In this document: positions 34,268-43,019 of the stretch, piece by piece
Position numbering within the stretch: position 1 is the stretch's first letter
How the letters are laid out: every line of letters begins with the position of its first letter
Origin: SURF-13 sp041695325
GTDB lineage: Bacteria; Pseudomonadota; Gammaproteobacteria; SURF-13
Assembly (NCBI GenBank): GCA_041695325.1
Contig: JBGFRC010000029.1
Location: 1 to 64,000, forward strand
Direction of reading: 5' to 3'
DNA length: 64,000 nucleotides
Program-made: the position numbers and the translations under genes
Notes under the pieces: generated by a model
Told to the model about the DNA's origin: nothing
The model's input: the letters and a program-made list of their open reading frames with translations, nothing else
Databases searched by the model: none

Positions 34268-36954
34268 CCGCCCCCCGGCCGGTAAAAACCACCTGTCCTT
34301 ATTGCGGCGTGGGCTGCGGGCTGGTCGCCGCCGTCCAGGCCGACGGCGGCGTGCAGCTACGCGGCGACGAGATGCATCCGGCCAACTTCGGACGCCTGTG
34401 TTCCAAGGGCGCCGCGCTTGCTGAAACAATAGATCTGGAAGGGCGGCTGCTTTATCCCGAAGCGGCGGGCGCGCGCTGCGCCTGGGACACGGCGCTCACC
34501 GCCGTCGCGCAAGGCTTTGCGCGCGTGATAGCGAAGCACGGCCCGGATGCCGTGGCGTTTTACGTCTCCGGCCAGTTGCTCACCGAAGATTATTACGTCG
34601 CCAATAAACTGATGAAGGGGTTTATCGGCTCGGCCAATATTGATACCAACTCGCGCCTGTGCATGGCCTCCAGCGTCGCCGGCCACAAGCGCGCCTTCGG
34701 CAGCGACACCGTGCCGGGCTGCTATGAAGATCTGGAGCAGGCGGATTTGATCGTATTGACCGGCTCCAATACGGCCTGGTGTCATCCGGTGTTGTTTCAG
34801 CGCATCGGCCAGGCCAGGAAAACCAATCCCCGCCTCAAGATCGTAGTGATAGATCCGCGCCGCACCGCGACCTGCGACATCGCCGATCTGCATCTTGCGT
34901 TGCGCTCCGGCAGCGACGCGGCGCTGTTTAACGGCCTGCTGAGTTATCTGCACGTGAACGGCCGGCGCGATGACGCCTATATCCGCGCCCATACCGAAGG
35001 CGTGGAAGCCGCGATCACCAGCGCATTGACCAGCGTGCCCGGCGAGGATGCCGCCGCCCTCCAATGCGGACTCGAGGCAGCGCAGGTGCGGGCGTTTTTT
35101 GATCTGTTCGCTGCCACGGAAAAAACCGTCACCGTCTATTCGCAGGGCGTGAATCAATCCTCCAGCGGCACCGACAAGGTCAACGCCATTATTAACTGTC
35201 ATCTGCTCACCGGACGCATCGGCCGGCCCGGCATGGGGCCGTTTTCCTTCACCGGGCAGCCCAACGCCATGGGCGGGCGCGAAGTGGGAGGGCTGGCGAA
35301 TCAATTGGCGGCGCACATGGAGCTGGAGAATCCGGAACACCGCGCGCGCGTGCAGCGTTTCTGGCAATCGCCCGTCATCGCGGACAAACCGGGGCTCAAG
35401 GCGGTGGACATGTTTCGCGCGCTGGGGGAGGGGAAGATCAAGGCCATTTGGATCATGGCGACCAATCCGGTGGTGAGCCTGCCGGACGCGGACGCGGCGC
35501 GCAAGGCGTTGCGCTCTTGTGAGCTGGTCGTGGTTTCAGACTGCGTGCGCCATACCGATACCACGGCCTGCGCCGATGTGCTGTTGCCGGCGCTGGCGTG
35601 GGGGGAAAAGAACGGCACGGTGACCAATTCCGAGCGGCGTATTTCACTGCAGCGCCAGTTTCTGCCGGTACCGGGAGAGGCCAGACCGGACTGGTGGATT
35701 ATCGCGCAGGTGGCCCAACGCATGGGTTACGGGCGCGCGTTTGATTACGCCTCGGCCGCGCAAATCTTTAATGAGCACGCGGCGCTGTCCGGGTTTGAAA
35801 ACAACGGTGCGCGCGACTTCGACATTTCCGGGCTGTGCGGTTTGGACGAGGCCGCCTACTCGCAACTGCAGCCCGTGCAATGGCCAGTCACGCGACCCGG
35901 CGCCAGCGGTACGCCACGTCTGTTTGGAGCAGGACGGTTTTACACCCCGTCGGGGAAGGCGCGCTTTATCCCCGTCACCCCGCGCGCGCCGCGCCATCCG
36001 GCGGATCAGGCCTTTCCCATGGTGCTCAACACCGGCCGGGTGCGCGATCACTGGCACACCTTGACGCGCACCGGAAAGTCGGCGCGTTTATCCAGCCACG
36101 TTTATGAGCCCTATGCCGAATTGCATCCGCGGGACGCGGCGTCTCTCGGAATACAACAAAACGATCTGGTGAATATCACCGGCCAGCTCGGTGTTGTCAC
36201 CGTGCGCGCGCTGTTGAACGACGCGCAACAGCAAGGCCAGGTATTCGTCCCTATGCACTGGAACGATCAATTCGCCGCTCAGGCGCGCGTGGATGCGCTG
36301 GTGCACCCCGTGGTGGACCCGGTTTCCGGCCAGCCGGAATCCAAGCACACGCCGGTGCGGGTGAGCGTGTACCGTCCTCGCTGGTACGGTTTTTTATTGT
36401 CACGCCGCGAATTGACCGTGCGGGATGCCACTTACTGGGCGCGCGCCAGGGGCGTGGACTTGTGGCGTTATGAGATGGCGGGCGATTTGCCCCCGGACGA
36501 CTGGAGCGCGTGGGCGCGCGCGCTGCTTTGCGCGCCCAAAGACAGTGAAAACGACCGGGTTGCCTGGATTGATTATCTCGACCGTGGCGCGGGCTGTTAT
36601 CGCGGCGCGCGGCTGTTGAACCAGCGCCTGGAAAGCTGCTTGTTTGTCGCGCCCGGCCCAGAACTTCCCCCGCGCTCCTGGCTGATGGAGTTGTTTACCC
36701 TCAAGCGCGCGCTTAGTCCGGCGGAGCGCAACAGCCTGCTCGCCGCACGCCCGCTGGCCGCCGTGGAAGACGCAGGCGCCACAGTGTGCGCCTGCTTCAA
36801 CGTGGGGCGCAACACCCTGCTGCGCGCGATACAACGAGAGGGGCTGCGCAGCGTGGAGACCGTCGGCCAACGTCTCAAAGCGGGCACTAATTGCGGTTCC
36901 TGCCTACCTGAGTTAAAGGCGCTGATTGCGCAGGCGATGAAGCAGTGCGCCTGA
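34264..36954 (+). CDS. nasA: Assimilatory nitrate reductase catalytic subunit
   Basis: Cytoplasmic bis-MGD nitrate reductase, 896 residues. N-terminal [4Fe-4S] ligands CPYCGVGC and LCSKGAAL; molybdopterin domains including TNSRLCMASSVAGHKRAFGSD and GVNQSSSGTDKVNAI; molydopterin dinucleotide-binding domain near 590-720 (NTGRVRDHWHTLTRTGKSARL). A C-terminal BFD-like [2Fe-2S] domain has CACFNVGRN and NCGSC. No Tat signal, so it is the assimilatory form. Named nasA or nasC in different species. Confidence 0.94.
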   Translation: MTAPRPVKTTCPYCGVGCGLVAAVQADGGVQLRGDEMHPANFGRLCSKGAALAETIDLEGRLLYPEAAGARCAWDTALTAVAQGFARVIAKHGPDAVAFYVSGQLLTEDYYVANKLMKGFIGSANIDTNSRLCMASSVAGHKRAFGSDTVPGCYEDLEQADLIVLTGSNTAWCHPVLFQRIGQARKTNPRLKIVVIDPRRTATCDIADLHLALRSGSDAALFNGLLSYLHVNGRRDDAYIRAHTEGVEAAITSALTSVPGEDAAALQCGLEAAQVRAFFDLFAATEKTVTVYSQGVNQSSSGTDKVNAIINCHLLTGRIGRPGMGPFSFTGQPNAMGGREVGGLANQLAAHMELENPEHRARVQRFWQSPVIADKPGLKAVDMFRALGEGKIKAIWIMATNPVVSLPDADAARKALRSCELVVVSDCVRHTDTTACADVLLPALAWGEKNGTVTNSERRISLQRQFLPVPGEARPDWWIIAQVAQRMGYGRAFDYASAAQIFNEHAALSGFENNGARDFDISGLCGLDEAAYSQLQPVQWPVTRPGASGTPRLFGAGRFYTPSGKARFIPVTPRAPRHPADQAFPMVLNTGRVRDHWHTLTRTGKSARLSSHVYEPYAELHPRDAASLGIQQNDLVNITGQLGVVTVRALLNDAQQQGQVFVPMHWNDQFAAQARVDALVHPVVDPVSGQPESKHTPVRVSVYRPRWYGFLLSRRELTVRDATYWARARGVDLWRYEMAGDLPPDDWSAWARALLCAPKDSENDRVAWIDYLDRGAGCYRGARLLNQRLESCLFVAPGPELPPRSWLMELFTLKRALSPAERNSLLAARPLAAVEDAGATVCACFNVGRNTLLRAIQREGLRSVETVGQRLKAGTNCGSCLPELKALIAQAMKQCA

Positions 36955-36983
36955 CATCTTCCATCGAAACGGAGTAACACCGC

Positions 36984-38270
36984 GTGAATCTGAAGGACTT
37001 CCTCAAGGCCGGACATTGGCCGACGCTGCTGTCGGCCTTTTTATACTTCGACGTCAGTTTCATGGTCTGGGTCGTGCTGGGGCCGCTGGCGTTGTATTTG
37101 ATGCAGGATTTGAACCTCAGCATCGAAGAAAAATTTAGTTTGGTGGCGATACCGATCCTGTCCGGCGCGCTGCTGCGCGTGCCCATGGGCATGTTCGCCG
37201 ACCATATCGGACCCAAGCGCGCGGGGCAAGCAGGGCAGATCATCATCATCATCGCCTTGCTCTACGTCTGGCTGTTTGGTTTGCACTCCAAGACGGCGGT
37301 GCAACTCTTCGGCATGCTGCTGGGCTTTGCCGGAGCGAGCTTCGCGGTGGCCATCCCGCAGGCCAGCCGCTGGTATCCGCCGCATTATCAGGGCATCGTG
37401 CTCGGCATCGCCGGCGCGGGCAACGTCGGCGTGGTGTTCGATTCGCTGCTGGTGCCCTGGTTCGCCGAGACCTTCGGCTGGCAGAATGTATTCGGCTTTC
37501 TGCTGATCCCGGTGGTGGCGGTGTTTGTCCTGTACAGCCTCATGGCCAGGGACGCGCCGGACCAGCGCGCCCCCGTGACTTTGAAAAACTACGGCCTGGT
37601 GCTGAGCGACCCCGACACCTGGTGGTTCATGTTTTTCTACTCCATCACCTTCGGCGGGTTCGTCGGGCTGGGCAACGCGCTGCCGCTGTATTTTTCCACC
37701 TGGTATCACGCCTCCGGCATTGCGGCGGGCATGATGGCGGCCCTGGTGGTCGCCGCCGGTTCCATGTTCCGCCCCATCGGCGGCTGGCTCGCCGACCGCA
37801 TCGGCGGCATCCGCGCCTTGCAGATATTATTCGTAGTGGTGGCGCTGAGCTATTTCAGCATCGCCTTGCTACCGGAAGGCCCGGCGCCGGAAGCGCTGGC
37901 GGCGAGCACCGCCAAGGTCGCAGGCTGGGGTTTGTCCGGCCTGCCGCCCGTCGCCTGGCTGGCGGTGACGCTTTTTTTCATCGGCGCGATGGCGCTCGGC
38001 ATGGGCAACGGCTCGGTGTTTCAACTGGTGCCGCTGCGCTTCCGGCGCGAGATGGGCATTATCACCGGCCTGGTCGGCGCCGCGGGCGGCATAGGCGGTT
38101 TTTTCCTCGCCAGGACGCTGGGCTGGTCCCAGGGCATGACGGCCGGCTTCGCCGCCGGATTCTGGCTGTTTGCGGGCCTGGCGCTGTTCGGACTGGTGGG
38201 CCTTGCTTTGGTCAAAACCCGTTGGCGCACCACGTGGGGATCATCCTCGGTGACGAGCGCCAAAGTATGA
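36984..38270 (+). CDS. Nitrate/nitrite transporter, MFS family
   Basis: Twelve-helix major facilitator of the NarK/NasA nitrate group, 428 residues. Nitrate-signature-like glycine-rich segments are visible: GFAGASFAVAIPQASRWYP with GIVLGIAGAGNVG in helix 5, and RFRREMGIITGLVGAAGGIGGF in helix 11. Operon context between the nitrate reductase and the kinase fits nitrate uptake. Directionality is inferred. A CGGAGTAA ribosome site precedes the ATG. Confidence 0.9.
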   Translation: MNLKDFLKAGHWPTLLSAFLYFDVSFMVWVVLGPLALYLMQDLNLSIEEKFSLVAIPILSGALLRVPMGMFADHIGPKRAGQAGQIIIIIALLYVWLFGLHSKTAVQLFGMLLGFAGASFAVAIPQASRWYPPHYQGIVLGIAGAGNVGVVFDSLLVPWFAETFGWQNVFGFLLIPVVAVFVLYSLMARDAPDQRAPVTLKNYGLVLSDPDTWWFMFFYSITFGGFVGLGNALPLYFSTWYHASGIAAGMMAALVVAAGSMFRPIGGWLADRIGGIRALQILFVVVALSYFSIALLPEGPAPEALAASTAKVAGWGLSGLPPVAWLAVTLFFIGAMALGMGNGSVFQLVPLRFRREMGIITGLVGAAGGIGGFFLARTLGWSQGMTAGFAAGFWLFAGLALFGLVGLALVKTRWRTTWGSSSVTSAKV

Positions 38271-38274
38271 ACGC

Positions 38275-39954
38275 ATGAACCTGGTTCTGGATGCCGGTTG
38301 TTCGTCGCAACAGGGAAAGCGCAAGGCCAACGAAGACAGTTGCCTTGTCATCACGCCGAGCACCAGTCAATATCTCGACTACGGCGCGCTGTTCGCCGTG
38401 GCCGACGGCGTGGGCGGCATGGCGGGAGGGAAAGAGGCCGCCGAGTGCGCGATCCGCACCTTGCGTGACGAATATTACGCCGCTCCCGACACCCTGACCC
38501 TGGAGCACGCGCTCAAGGACTGCTTCGATGCGGCCAACCGCGCCGTGCTGGCCGAGCCGCCCGCGGGCCGGGCCACCACGCTCTCCGCCCTGGTGCTGCG
38601 CAACCGGCGCTGGGGCGTCGCCCACGTGGGCGACACGCGCGTCTGGCTGTACCGCAACCAACGGCTCACGCAGCTCACTGTAGACCACAGCCGCCCCTAC
38701 GCCCACATCGGCTCCATGATTACGCGCGCCTGTGGACTGGACGTGCAGCTTCACGCCGACGTGCAAAGCGGGGAGCTGCGGGAAGGCGACGTGTTTCTCA
38801 TTACCAGCGACGGCGTGCATGAAACGCTGGATGTTCAGACAATGACCGAGGCGCTTGGCCGGGAAAATCACAGCGCGCAGGACATTGCCGAAACTCTGGT
38901 GCTGCAAGCGCTCAAGGCGGGCAGCATGGATAACGTCAGCGCGTGCCTGGCTCGTGTGGAAAAGCTTCCGCCCGAGACAGCTTCCGACATCGGTCTCAGC
39001 ATCACTGCGTTGCCCATCCGTCCGTTGCCGAAACCGGGCGACACGGTGGACGGCTTTGTCATCGGCGAGCGCCTGCACAGCGGCCGCCTCTCCACCTTGT
39101 ATGCCGCGATGGACGGCGAAACCGGTCAGCGCGTGGCCGTGAAATTTCCCAATCCCCGTTATGCCGATGACGCCGCGTTCGTGGATTATTTTCTGCGCGA
39201 GGAATGGCTGGGCCGGCGCCTGGACAGCCCGCACGTGGTAAAGACCATCATGCTTACCCCGGGACGGCGCAGCGCGCTCTACATGGTGATGGTGTTGCAC
39301 CACGGCGAAACCCTGGCCGCGCGCATCAAAAGAAAAAGCGGCCTGTCCGTGCACGAAACGCTGTCACTCGCCCGGCAGATACTTACCGGACTCGATCACC
39401 TGCATCGCAAGGGCGTGATCCACCGCGACGTGAAACCGGAAAATATTCTGATAGACACCGAACACCGGGTGTGCCTGCTCGATCTCGGCGTAAGCCGCGT
39501 CGAGCGCATGGACGCGGGCAGCAAGTCGCTCACGCCCGTCGGCACGCCGAGCTACATCGCGCCCGAGGTGATGGCGGGCGTGGAGGCCGATGAGCGCGCC
39601 GACGTCTATTCCGCGGCGGTGACGATATACGAAATGCTCACCGGAAAATATCCCTACGGTGAAATCGAACCCTTCACCCATCCCGCCTACAGCCGCTTCA
39701 TCTCGCCTGAGCGCTACAACCCTGAGGTGCCGCCGTGGCTGTCCGAAATACTGCGTAAGGCCTGCTCCCCCGACCCCAACCAGCGCTACCCTCATGCCGC
39801 CGATCTCGCCGCGGCGCTTGCCGCCCCTCCGCAAAATATCCTTCCGCAGCGCAAAGCGCCTTTGCTTGAGCGCATCCGCCCTGAGCACTGGAAAGCGTTG
39901 TTTATCGTCTCCCTGCTGCTGAATTTACTGCTGCTGTTTGTTGTGCTCAAATAG
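38275..39954 (+). CDS. Fused PP2C phosphatase / Ser-Thr protein kinase
   Basis: 559 residues. An N-terminal PP2C domain (1-235) has NEDSCLV, ADGVGGMAGG, VGDTRVWLYR, SDGVHE and DNVSACL, with metal aspartates in place. The kinase domain (about 255-520) has VAVKF (Lys), HRDVKPENIL (catalytic loop) and DLGVSR in place of DFG. GTPSYIAPEV and a C-terminal membrane helix (LFIVSLLLNLLLLFVVL) complete it. A kinase of this type is found in the P. aeruginosa nitrate assimilation operon (PA1782), so it is a conserved partner. It probably adjusts transport or reductase activity; targets unknown. Confidence 0.88.
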   Translation: MNLVLDAGCSSQQGKRKANEDSCLVITPSTSQYLDYGALFAVADGVGGMAGGKEAAECAIRTLRDEYYAAPDTLTLEHALKDCFDAANRAVLAEPPAGRATTLSALVLRNRRWGVAHVGDTRVWLYRNQRLTQLTVDHSRPYAHIGSMITRACGLDVQLHADVQSGELREGDVFLITSDGVHETLDVQTMTEALGRENHSAQDIAETLVLQALKAGSMDNVSACLARVEKLPPETASDIGLSITALPIRPLPKPGDTVDGFVIGERLHSGRLSTLYAAMDGETGQRVAVKFPNPRYADDAAFVDYFLREEWLGRRLDSPHVVKTIMLTPGRRSALYMVMVLHHGETLAARIKRKSGLSVHETLSLARQILTGLDHLHRKGVIHRDVKPENILIDTEHRVCLLDLGVSRVERMDAGSKSLTPVGTPSYIAPEVMAGVEADERADVYSAAVTIYEMLTGKYPYGEIEPFTHPAYSRFISPERYNPEVPPWLSEILRKACSPDPNQRYPHAADLAAALAAPPQNILPQRKAPLLERIRPEHWKALFIVSLLLNLLLLFVVLK

Positions 39955-40073
39955 CGGCGACTCCTTTTCAGGTGCAGTAGACTGGATTTAAGGAACGAAA
40001 TCCCGCAATAACCGTTGCGCCGATTTCGCCCTGATGACAGGATTACGTTACAATCCTCACAATCAGGCCAAAA

Positions 40074-43019
40074 ATGACAAAAGAATCGGACGCCAGGGAG
40101 AATATAGACCGCCTCCTGAGGCAGGCGGGATGGTCGGTGTGCGATGCCGCGCGAGCCAATATTCATGCCGCGTGCGGCGTGGCCATCCGAGAGTTTCCCC
40201 TCAAACCTGGCCATGGGTTCGCCGATTATCTGCTCTATGTGAATGGCAAGGCGGCCGGAGTGATCGAAGCCAAGCCCGAGGGCGCCACGCTCACTGGCGT
40301 CGAAATCCAATCCGCCAAGTATTCCACCGGACTGCCCGAAAACCTCCCCGCCTGGGGCTGGCCGTTGCCGTTTGCTTACCAATCCACCGGCGTCGAAACC
40401 CGCTTCACCAACGGCCTCGATCCCGCGCCACGCTCACATGCGGTTTTTGCTTTTCATAAGCCGGAGACTCTCGCAGAACTATTAAATGTAGCCTGGGTTG
40501 AGCGTAGCGAAACCCAGGGCAAAGTCGCGGAAGCGACACCGGCATACAATCTCCCTTTCCCGCAAGCGGGAGAGGGCTGGGGTGAGGGTGCTACCTTCCT
40601 CGCCCGCCTGCAACACCTGCCGGCACTCAAGACCGAAGGCCTGTGGCCCGCCCAGATCAAAGCCATCCAGAACCTCGAACAATCACTCAAGGAAAACCGC
40701 CCGCGCGCCTTGATCCAGATGGCCACGGGATCGGGCAAGACCTTCACGGCCATCAGTTTCATCTACCGGCTGCTCAAGTTCGCCGGTGCCCGGCGCATTC
40801 TGTTCCTGGTGGACCGCGGCAACCTCGGCGACCAGACGCTCAAGGAATTCCAGCAGTACACCTCGCCCTACAACAACTTCAAGTTCACCGAGGAGTACAT
40901 CGTCCAGCGCCTGACGAGCAACACGCTCGACACCACCGCCCGCGTCTGCATCTCGACCATCCAGCGCATGTACTCGATGCTGAAGGGCCGGGAGCTGGCG
41001 GAAGACCTGGAAGAAGTGTCTATGGATCAGCTCGGCAGCCTATTCGGAGGGAGCGGGCAACGCAGGGCGTCGCCAGACAAGGCGCGAGGCGAGCGAGCAG
41101 CGGAGTTGACAGCCAAGTCAATGAGCAGCGGAGCGACCCGAGCAACGCTGTATGGCGGCGACCTGCTAAGCCCGACCGAGTCTATCGAATACAATCCGGC
41201 AATCCCGATCGAGAGCTTCGATGTCATCGTCACCGACGAATGCCACCGCTCGATCTACAACCTCTGGGCGCAGGTGCTGGAGTACTTCGACGCCTATCTG
41301 ATCGGCCTCACCGCCACGCCCAGCAAGCAGACCTTCGGCTTCTTCCACCAGAACCTGGTGATGGAATACAACCACGAAATGGCCGTGGCCGACGGCGTCA
41401 ACGTCAACTACGACGTCTACCGCATCCGCACCGCCATCAGCGAGGCCGGCTCCAAGGTGGAGGCGGGCTACTACGTGGAGAAGCGCGAGCGCGAGACGCG
41501 CAAGACCCGCTGGGAGGAGCTGGAGGACGACTTCGCCTACGACCCGAGCCAGCTCGACCGCGAGGTGGTCACGCCGGACCAGATTCGCACCGTCGTCAAG
41601 ACCTTCAAGGACAAGCTCTTCGGCGAAATCTTCCCCGGCCGCACCGAGGTGCCGAAGACCCTCGTCTTCGCCAAGGACGACAACCACGCCGAGAACATCG
41701 TCGAAATCCTGCGCGAGGAATTCGCCAAGGGCAACGAATTCGCCCAGAAGATCACCTACCGCACCACCGGCGACACGCCGCAGAACCTCATCAAGTCGTT
41801 TCGCAACAGCTACCACCCACGCATCGCAGTCACCGTGGACATGATCGCCACCGGCACCGACATCAAGCCGGTGGAAATCGTCATGTTCATGCGCGCGGTC
41901 AAGTCGCGCTCGTTCTTCGAGCAGATGAAGGGCCGCGGCGTGCGCGTCATCAAGGACGACGACCTCAGGGCCGTTACCCCGGACGCCAAGGCCAAGGACC
42001 ACTTCGTCATCGTGGACGCCGTCGGCGTCTGCGAGCAGGACAAGACCGATGCCCGGCCGATGGAGAAGAAGCCGAGCGTCTCGTTCGCCGACCTGCTCAA
42101 GGCCGTGAGCTTCGGCAACACCGAGGACGACGTGCTCACCTCCGTCGCCGGGCGCCTGGCGCGCATGGAGCACCGCCTGAGCTCCGAGGACGACAGGAAA
42201 ATCCGTCAGGCGAGCGGGGGCCTGAGCCTGAAAGACCTGAGCCACCGGCTGGTCGAGGCGCTGAACCCGGACAGCGCCAGCCACACCGCGCGGCTCGACG
42301 CCGTCAAGCCCCTGCACGACCCGGCCCTGCGCAACCTGCTGGTCGAGATCAAGCAACGAAACGAGATCACCATAGACCACGTCAGCCAGGACAAGGTCAT
42401 CGAGGCCGGCTTCAGCCAGGCGGCCCTCGACCGCGCCAAGGGGCTGGTGCAGTCGTTCGAGAAATTCATCCGGGACCACAAGGACGAAATCACCGCCCTG
42501 CAAGTGCTCTACGCCAAGCCATACAAACAGCGCCTGACCTTCGAGGCCGTGAAGGAACTCGCCGACGCCATCGAACGGCCGCCCAACCTCTGGAACGAAT
42601 CGCAGCTCTGGAACGCCTACGCCGCGCTGGAAAAATCCAAAGTCAAAGGCGCCAGCGGCAAACGCATCCTCACCGATCTCGTCTCCCTCGTGCGCTTCGC
42701 CATCCACCAGGACAACGAACTCATCCCGTTCCCCGAGCGCGTCAACGCCAACTTCAAAGCCTGGCTCGCCACCCAACAACGGGGCCTCCCCTCTCCCACC
42801 AGTGGGAGAGGGGAAGGGGGAGAGGGCCGCTTCACCCCTGAACAAATGAAATGGCTCGAAATGATCCGCGACCACATCGCCGCCAACCTCAGCATCGCGC
42901 CGGACGATTTCGAGTACGCGCCGTTCTCGCAACATGGCGGACTCGGCAAAGTGCATCAGCTATTCGGTGATAAGCTGACTGCGATCATTGAAGAATTGAA
43001 CGAGACCTTGGCAGCATGA
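40074..43019 (+). CDS. hsdR: Type I restriction enzyme R subunit
   Basis: DNA translocase/endonuclease subunit, 981 residues. PD-(D/E)xK nuclease with D51 and E65-A66-K67; superfamily 2 helicase with ATGSGKT (about 217-223), DECHRSIYN, LTATPSK and TGTDIKP; C-terminal helical region. The sequence contains three stretches foreign to the family, at about residues 139-176 (AWVERSETQG and PQAGEGWGEG), 323-367 (RASPDKARGERAAE) and 903-919 (PSPTSGRGEGG), each encoded by a palindromic repeat inserted without breaking the frame. Activity may be affected. A TACAAT (40049-40054) is the only promoter-like element upstream. Its ATGA overlap couples it to the rhuM-fic gene. Confidence 0.93.
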   Translation: MTKESDARENIDRLLRQAGWSVCDAARANIHAACGVAIREFPLKPGHGFADYLLYVNGKAAGVIEAKPEGATLTGVEIQSAKYSTGLPENLPAWGWPLPFAYQSTGVETRFTNGLDPAPRSHAVFAFHKPETLAELLNVAWVERSETQGKVAEATPAYNLPFPQAGEGWGEGATFLARLQHLPALKTEGLWPAQIKAIQNLEQSLKENRPRALIQMATGSGKTFTAISFIYRLLKFAGARRILFLVDRGNLGDQTLKEFQQYTSPYNNFKFTEEYIVQRLTSNTLDTTARVCISTIQRMYSMLKGRELAEDLEEVSMDQLGSLFGGSGQRRASPDKARGERAAELTAKSMSSGATRATLYGGDLLSPTESIEYNPAIPIESFDVIVTDECHRSIYNLWAQVLEYFDAYLIGLTATPSKQTFGFFHQNLVMEYNHEMAVADGVNVNYDVYRIRTAISEAGSKVEAGYYVEKRERETRKTRWEELEDDFAYDPSQLDREVVTPDQIRTVVKTFKDKLFGEIFPGRTEVPKTLVFAKDDNHAENIVEILREEFAKGNEFAQKITYRTTGDTPQNLIKSFRNSYHPRIAVTVDMIATGTDIKPVEIVMFMRAVKSRSFFEQMKGRGVRVIKDDDLRAVTPDAKAKDHFVIVDAVGVCEQDKTDARPMEKKPSVSFADLLKAVSFGNTEDDVLTSVAGRLARMEHRLSSEDDRKIRQASGGLSLKDLSHRLVEALNPDSASHTARLDAVKPLHDPALRNLLVEIKQRNEITIDHVSQDKVIEAGFSQAALDRAKGLVQSFEKFIRDHKDEITALQVLYAKPYKQRLTFEAVKELADAIERPPNLWNESQLWNAYAALEKSKVKGASGKRILTDLVSLVRFAIHQDNELIPFPERVNANFKAWLATQQRGLPSPTSGRGEGGEGRFTPEQMKWLEMIRDHIAANLSIAPDDFEYAPFSQHGGLGKVHQLFGDKLTAIIEELNETLAA
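40489..40600. repeat. Two adjacent palindromic repeats inserted in hsdR
   Basis: CCTGGGTT/AACCCAGG (40492-40499 with 40511-40518) forms the first hairpin. It is followed by a CTCCCTTTCCCGC/GCGGGAGAGGG element of the family seen in mtnA. Together they add about 37 codons between the nuclease and helicase domains. Confidence 0.65.
41041..41175. repeat. Repeat-derived insertion inside hsdR helicase domain
   Basis: The family sequence normally runs from the helix after RMYSMLKG directly to YNPAIPIESFDVIVTDECH. Here about 45 extra codons intervene, with imperfect ends GCAGGGCGTCGCC and the reverse of GGCGGCGACCTGC. An AGACAAGGCGC core is shared with the 5634-5746 element. Confidence 0.5.
42785..42825. 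repeat. Palindromic repeat inserted near the hsdR C terminus
   Basis: CCCTCTCCCAC/GTGGGAGAGGG followed by purine-rich bases, the same family as at 8447 (mtnA) and 40551. It encodes SPTSGRGEGGEG in a variable part of the HsdR C-terminal region. Confidence 0.6.

Noticed and set aside
39955..40073. Left attachment site of an ssrA-targeted island
   Set aside because: No stretch resembling the ssrA 3' end (GGTTCGATTCCCACCGCC) was found there or elsewhere left of hsdR, and no integrase gene is in the window.
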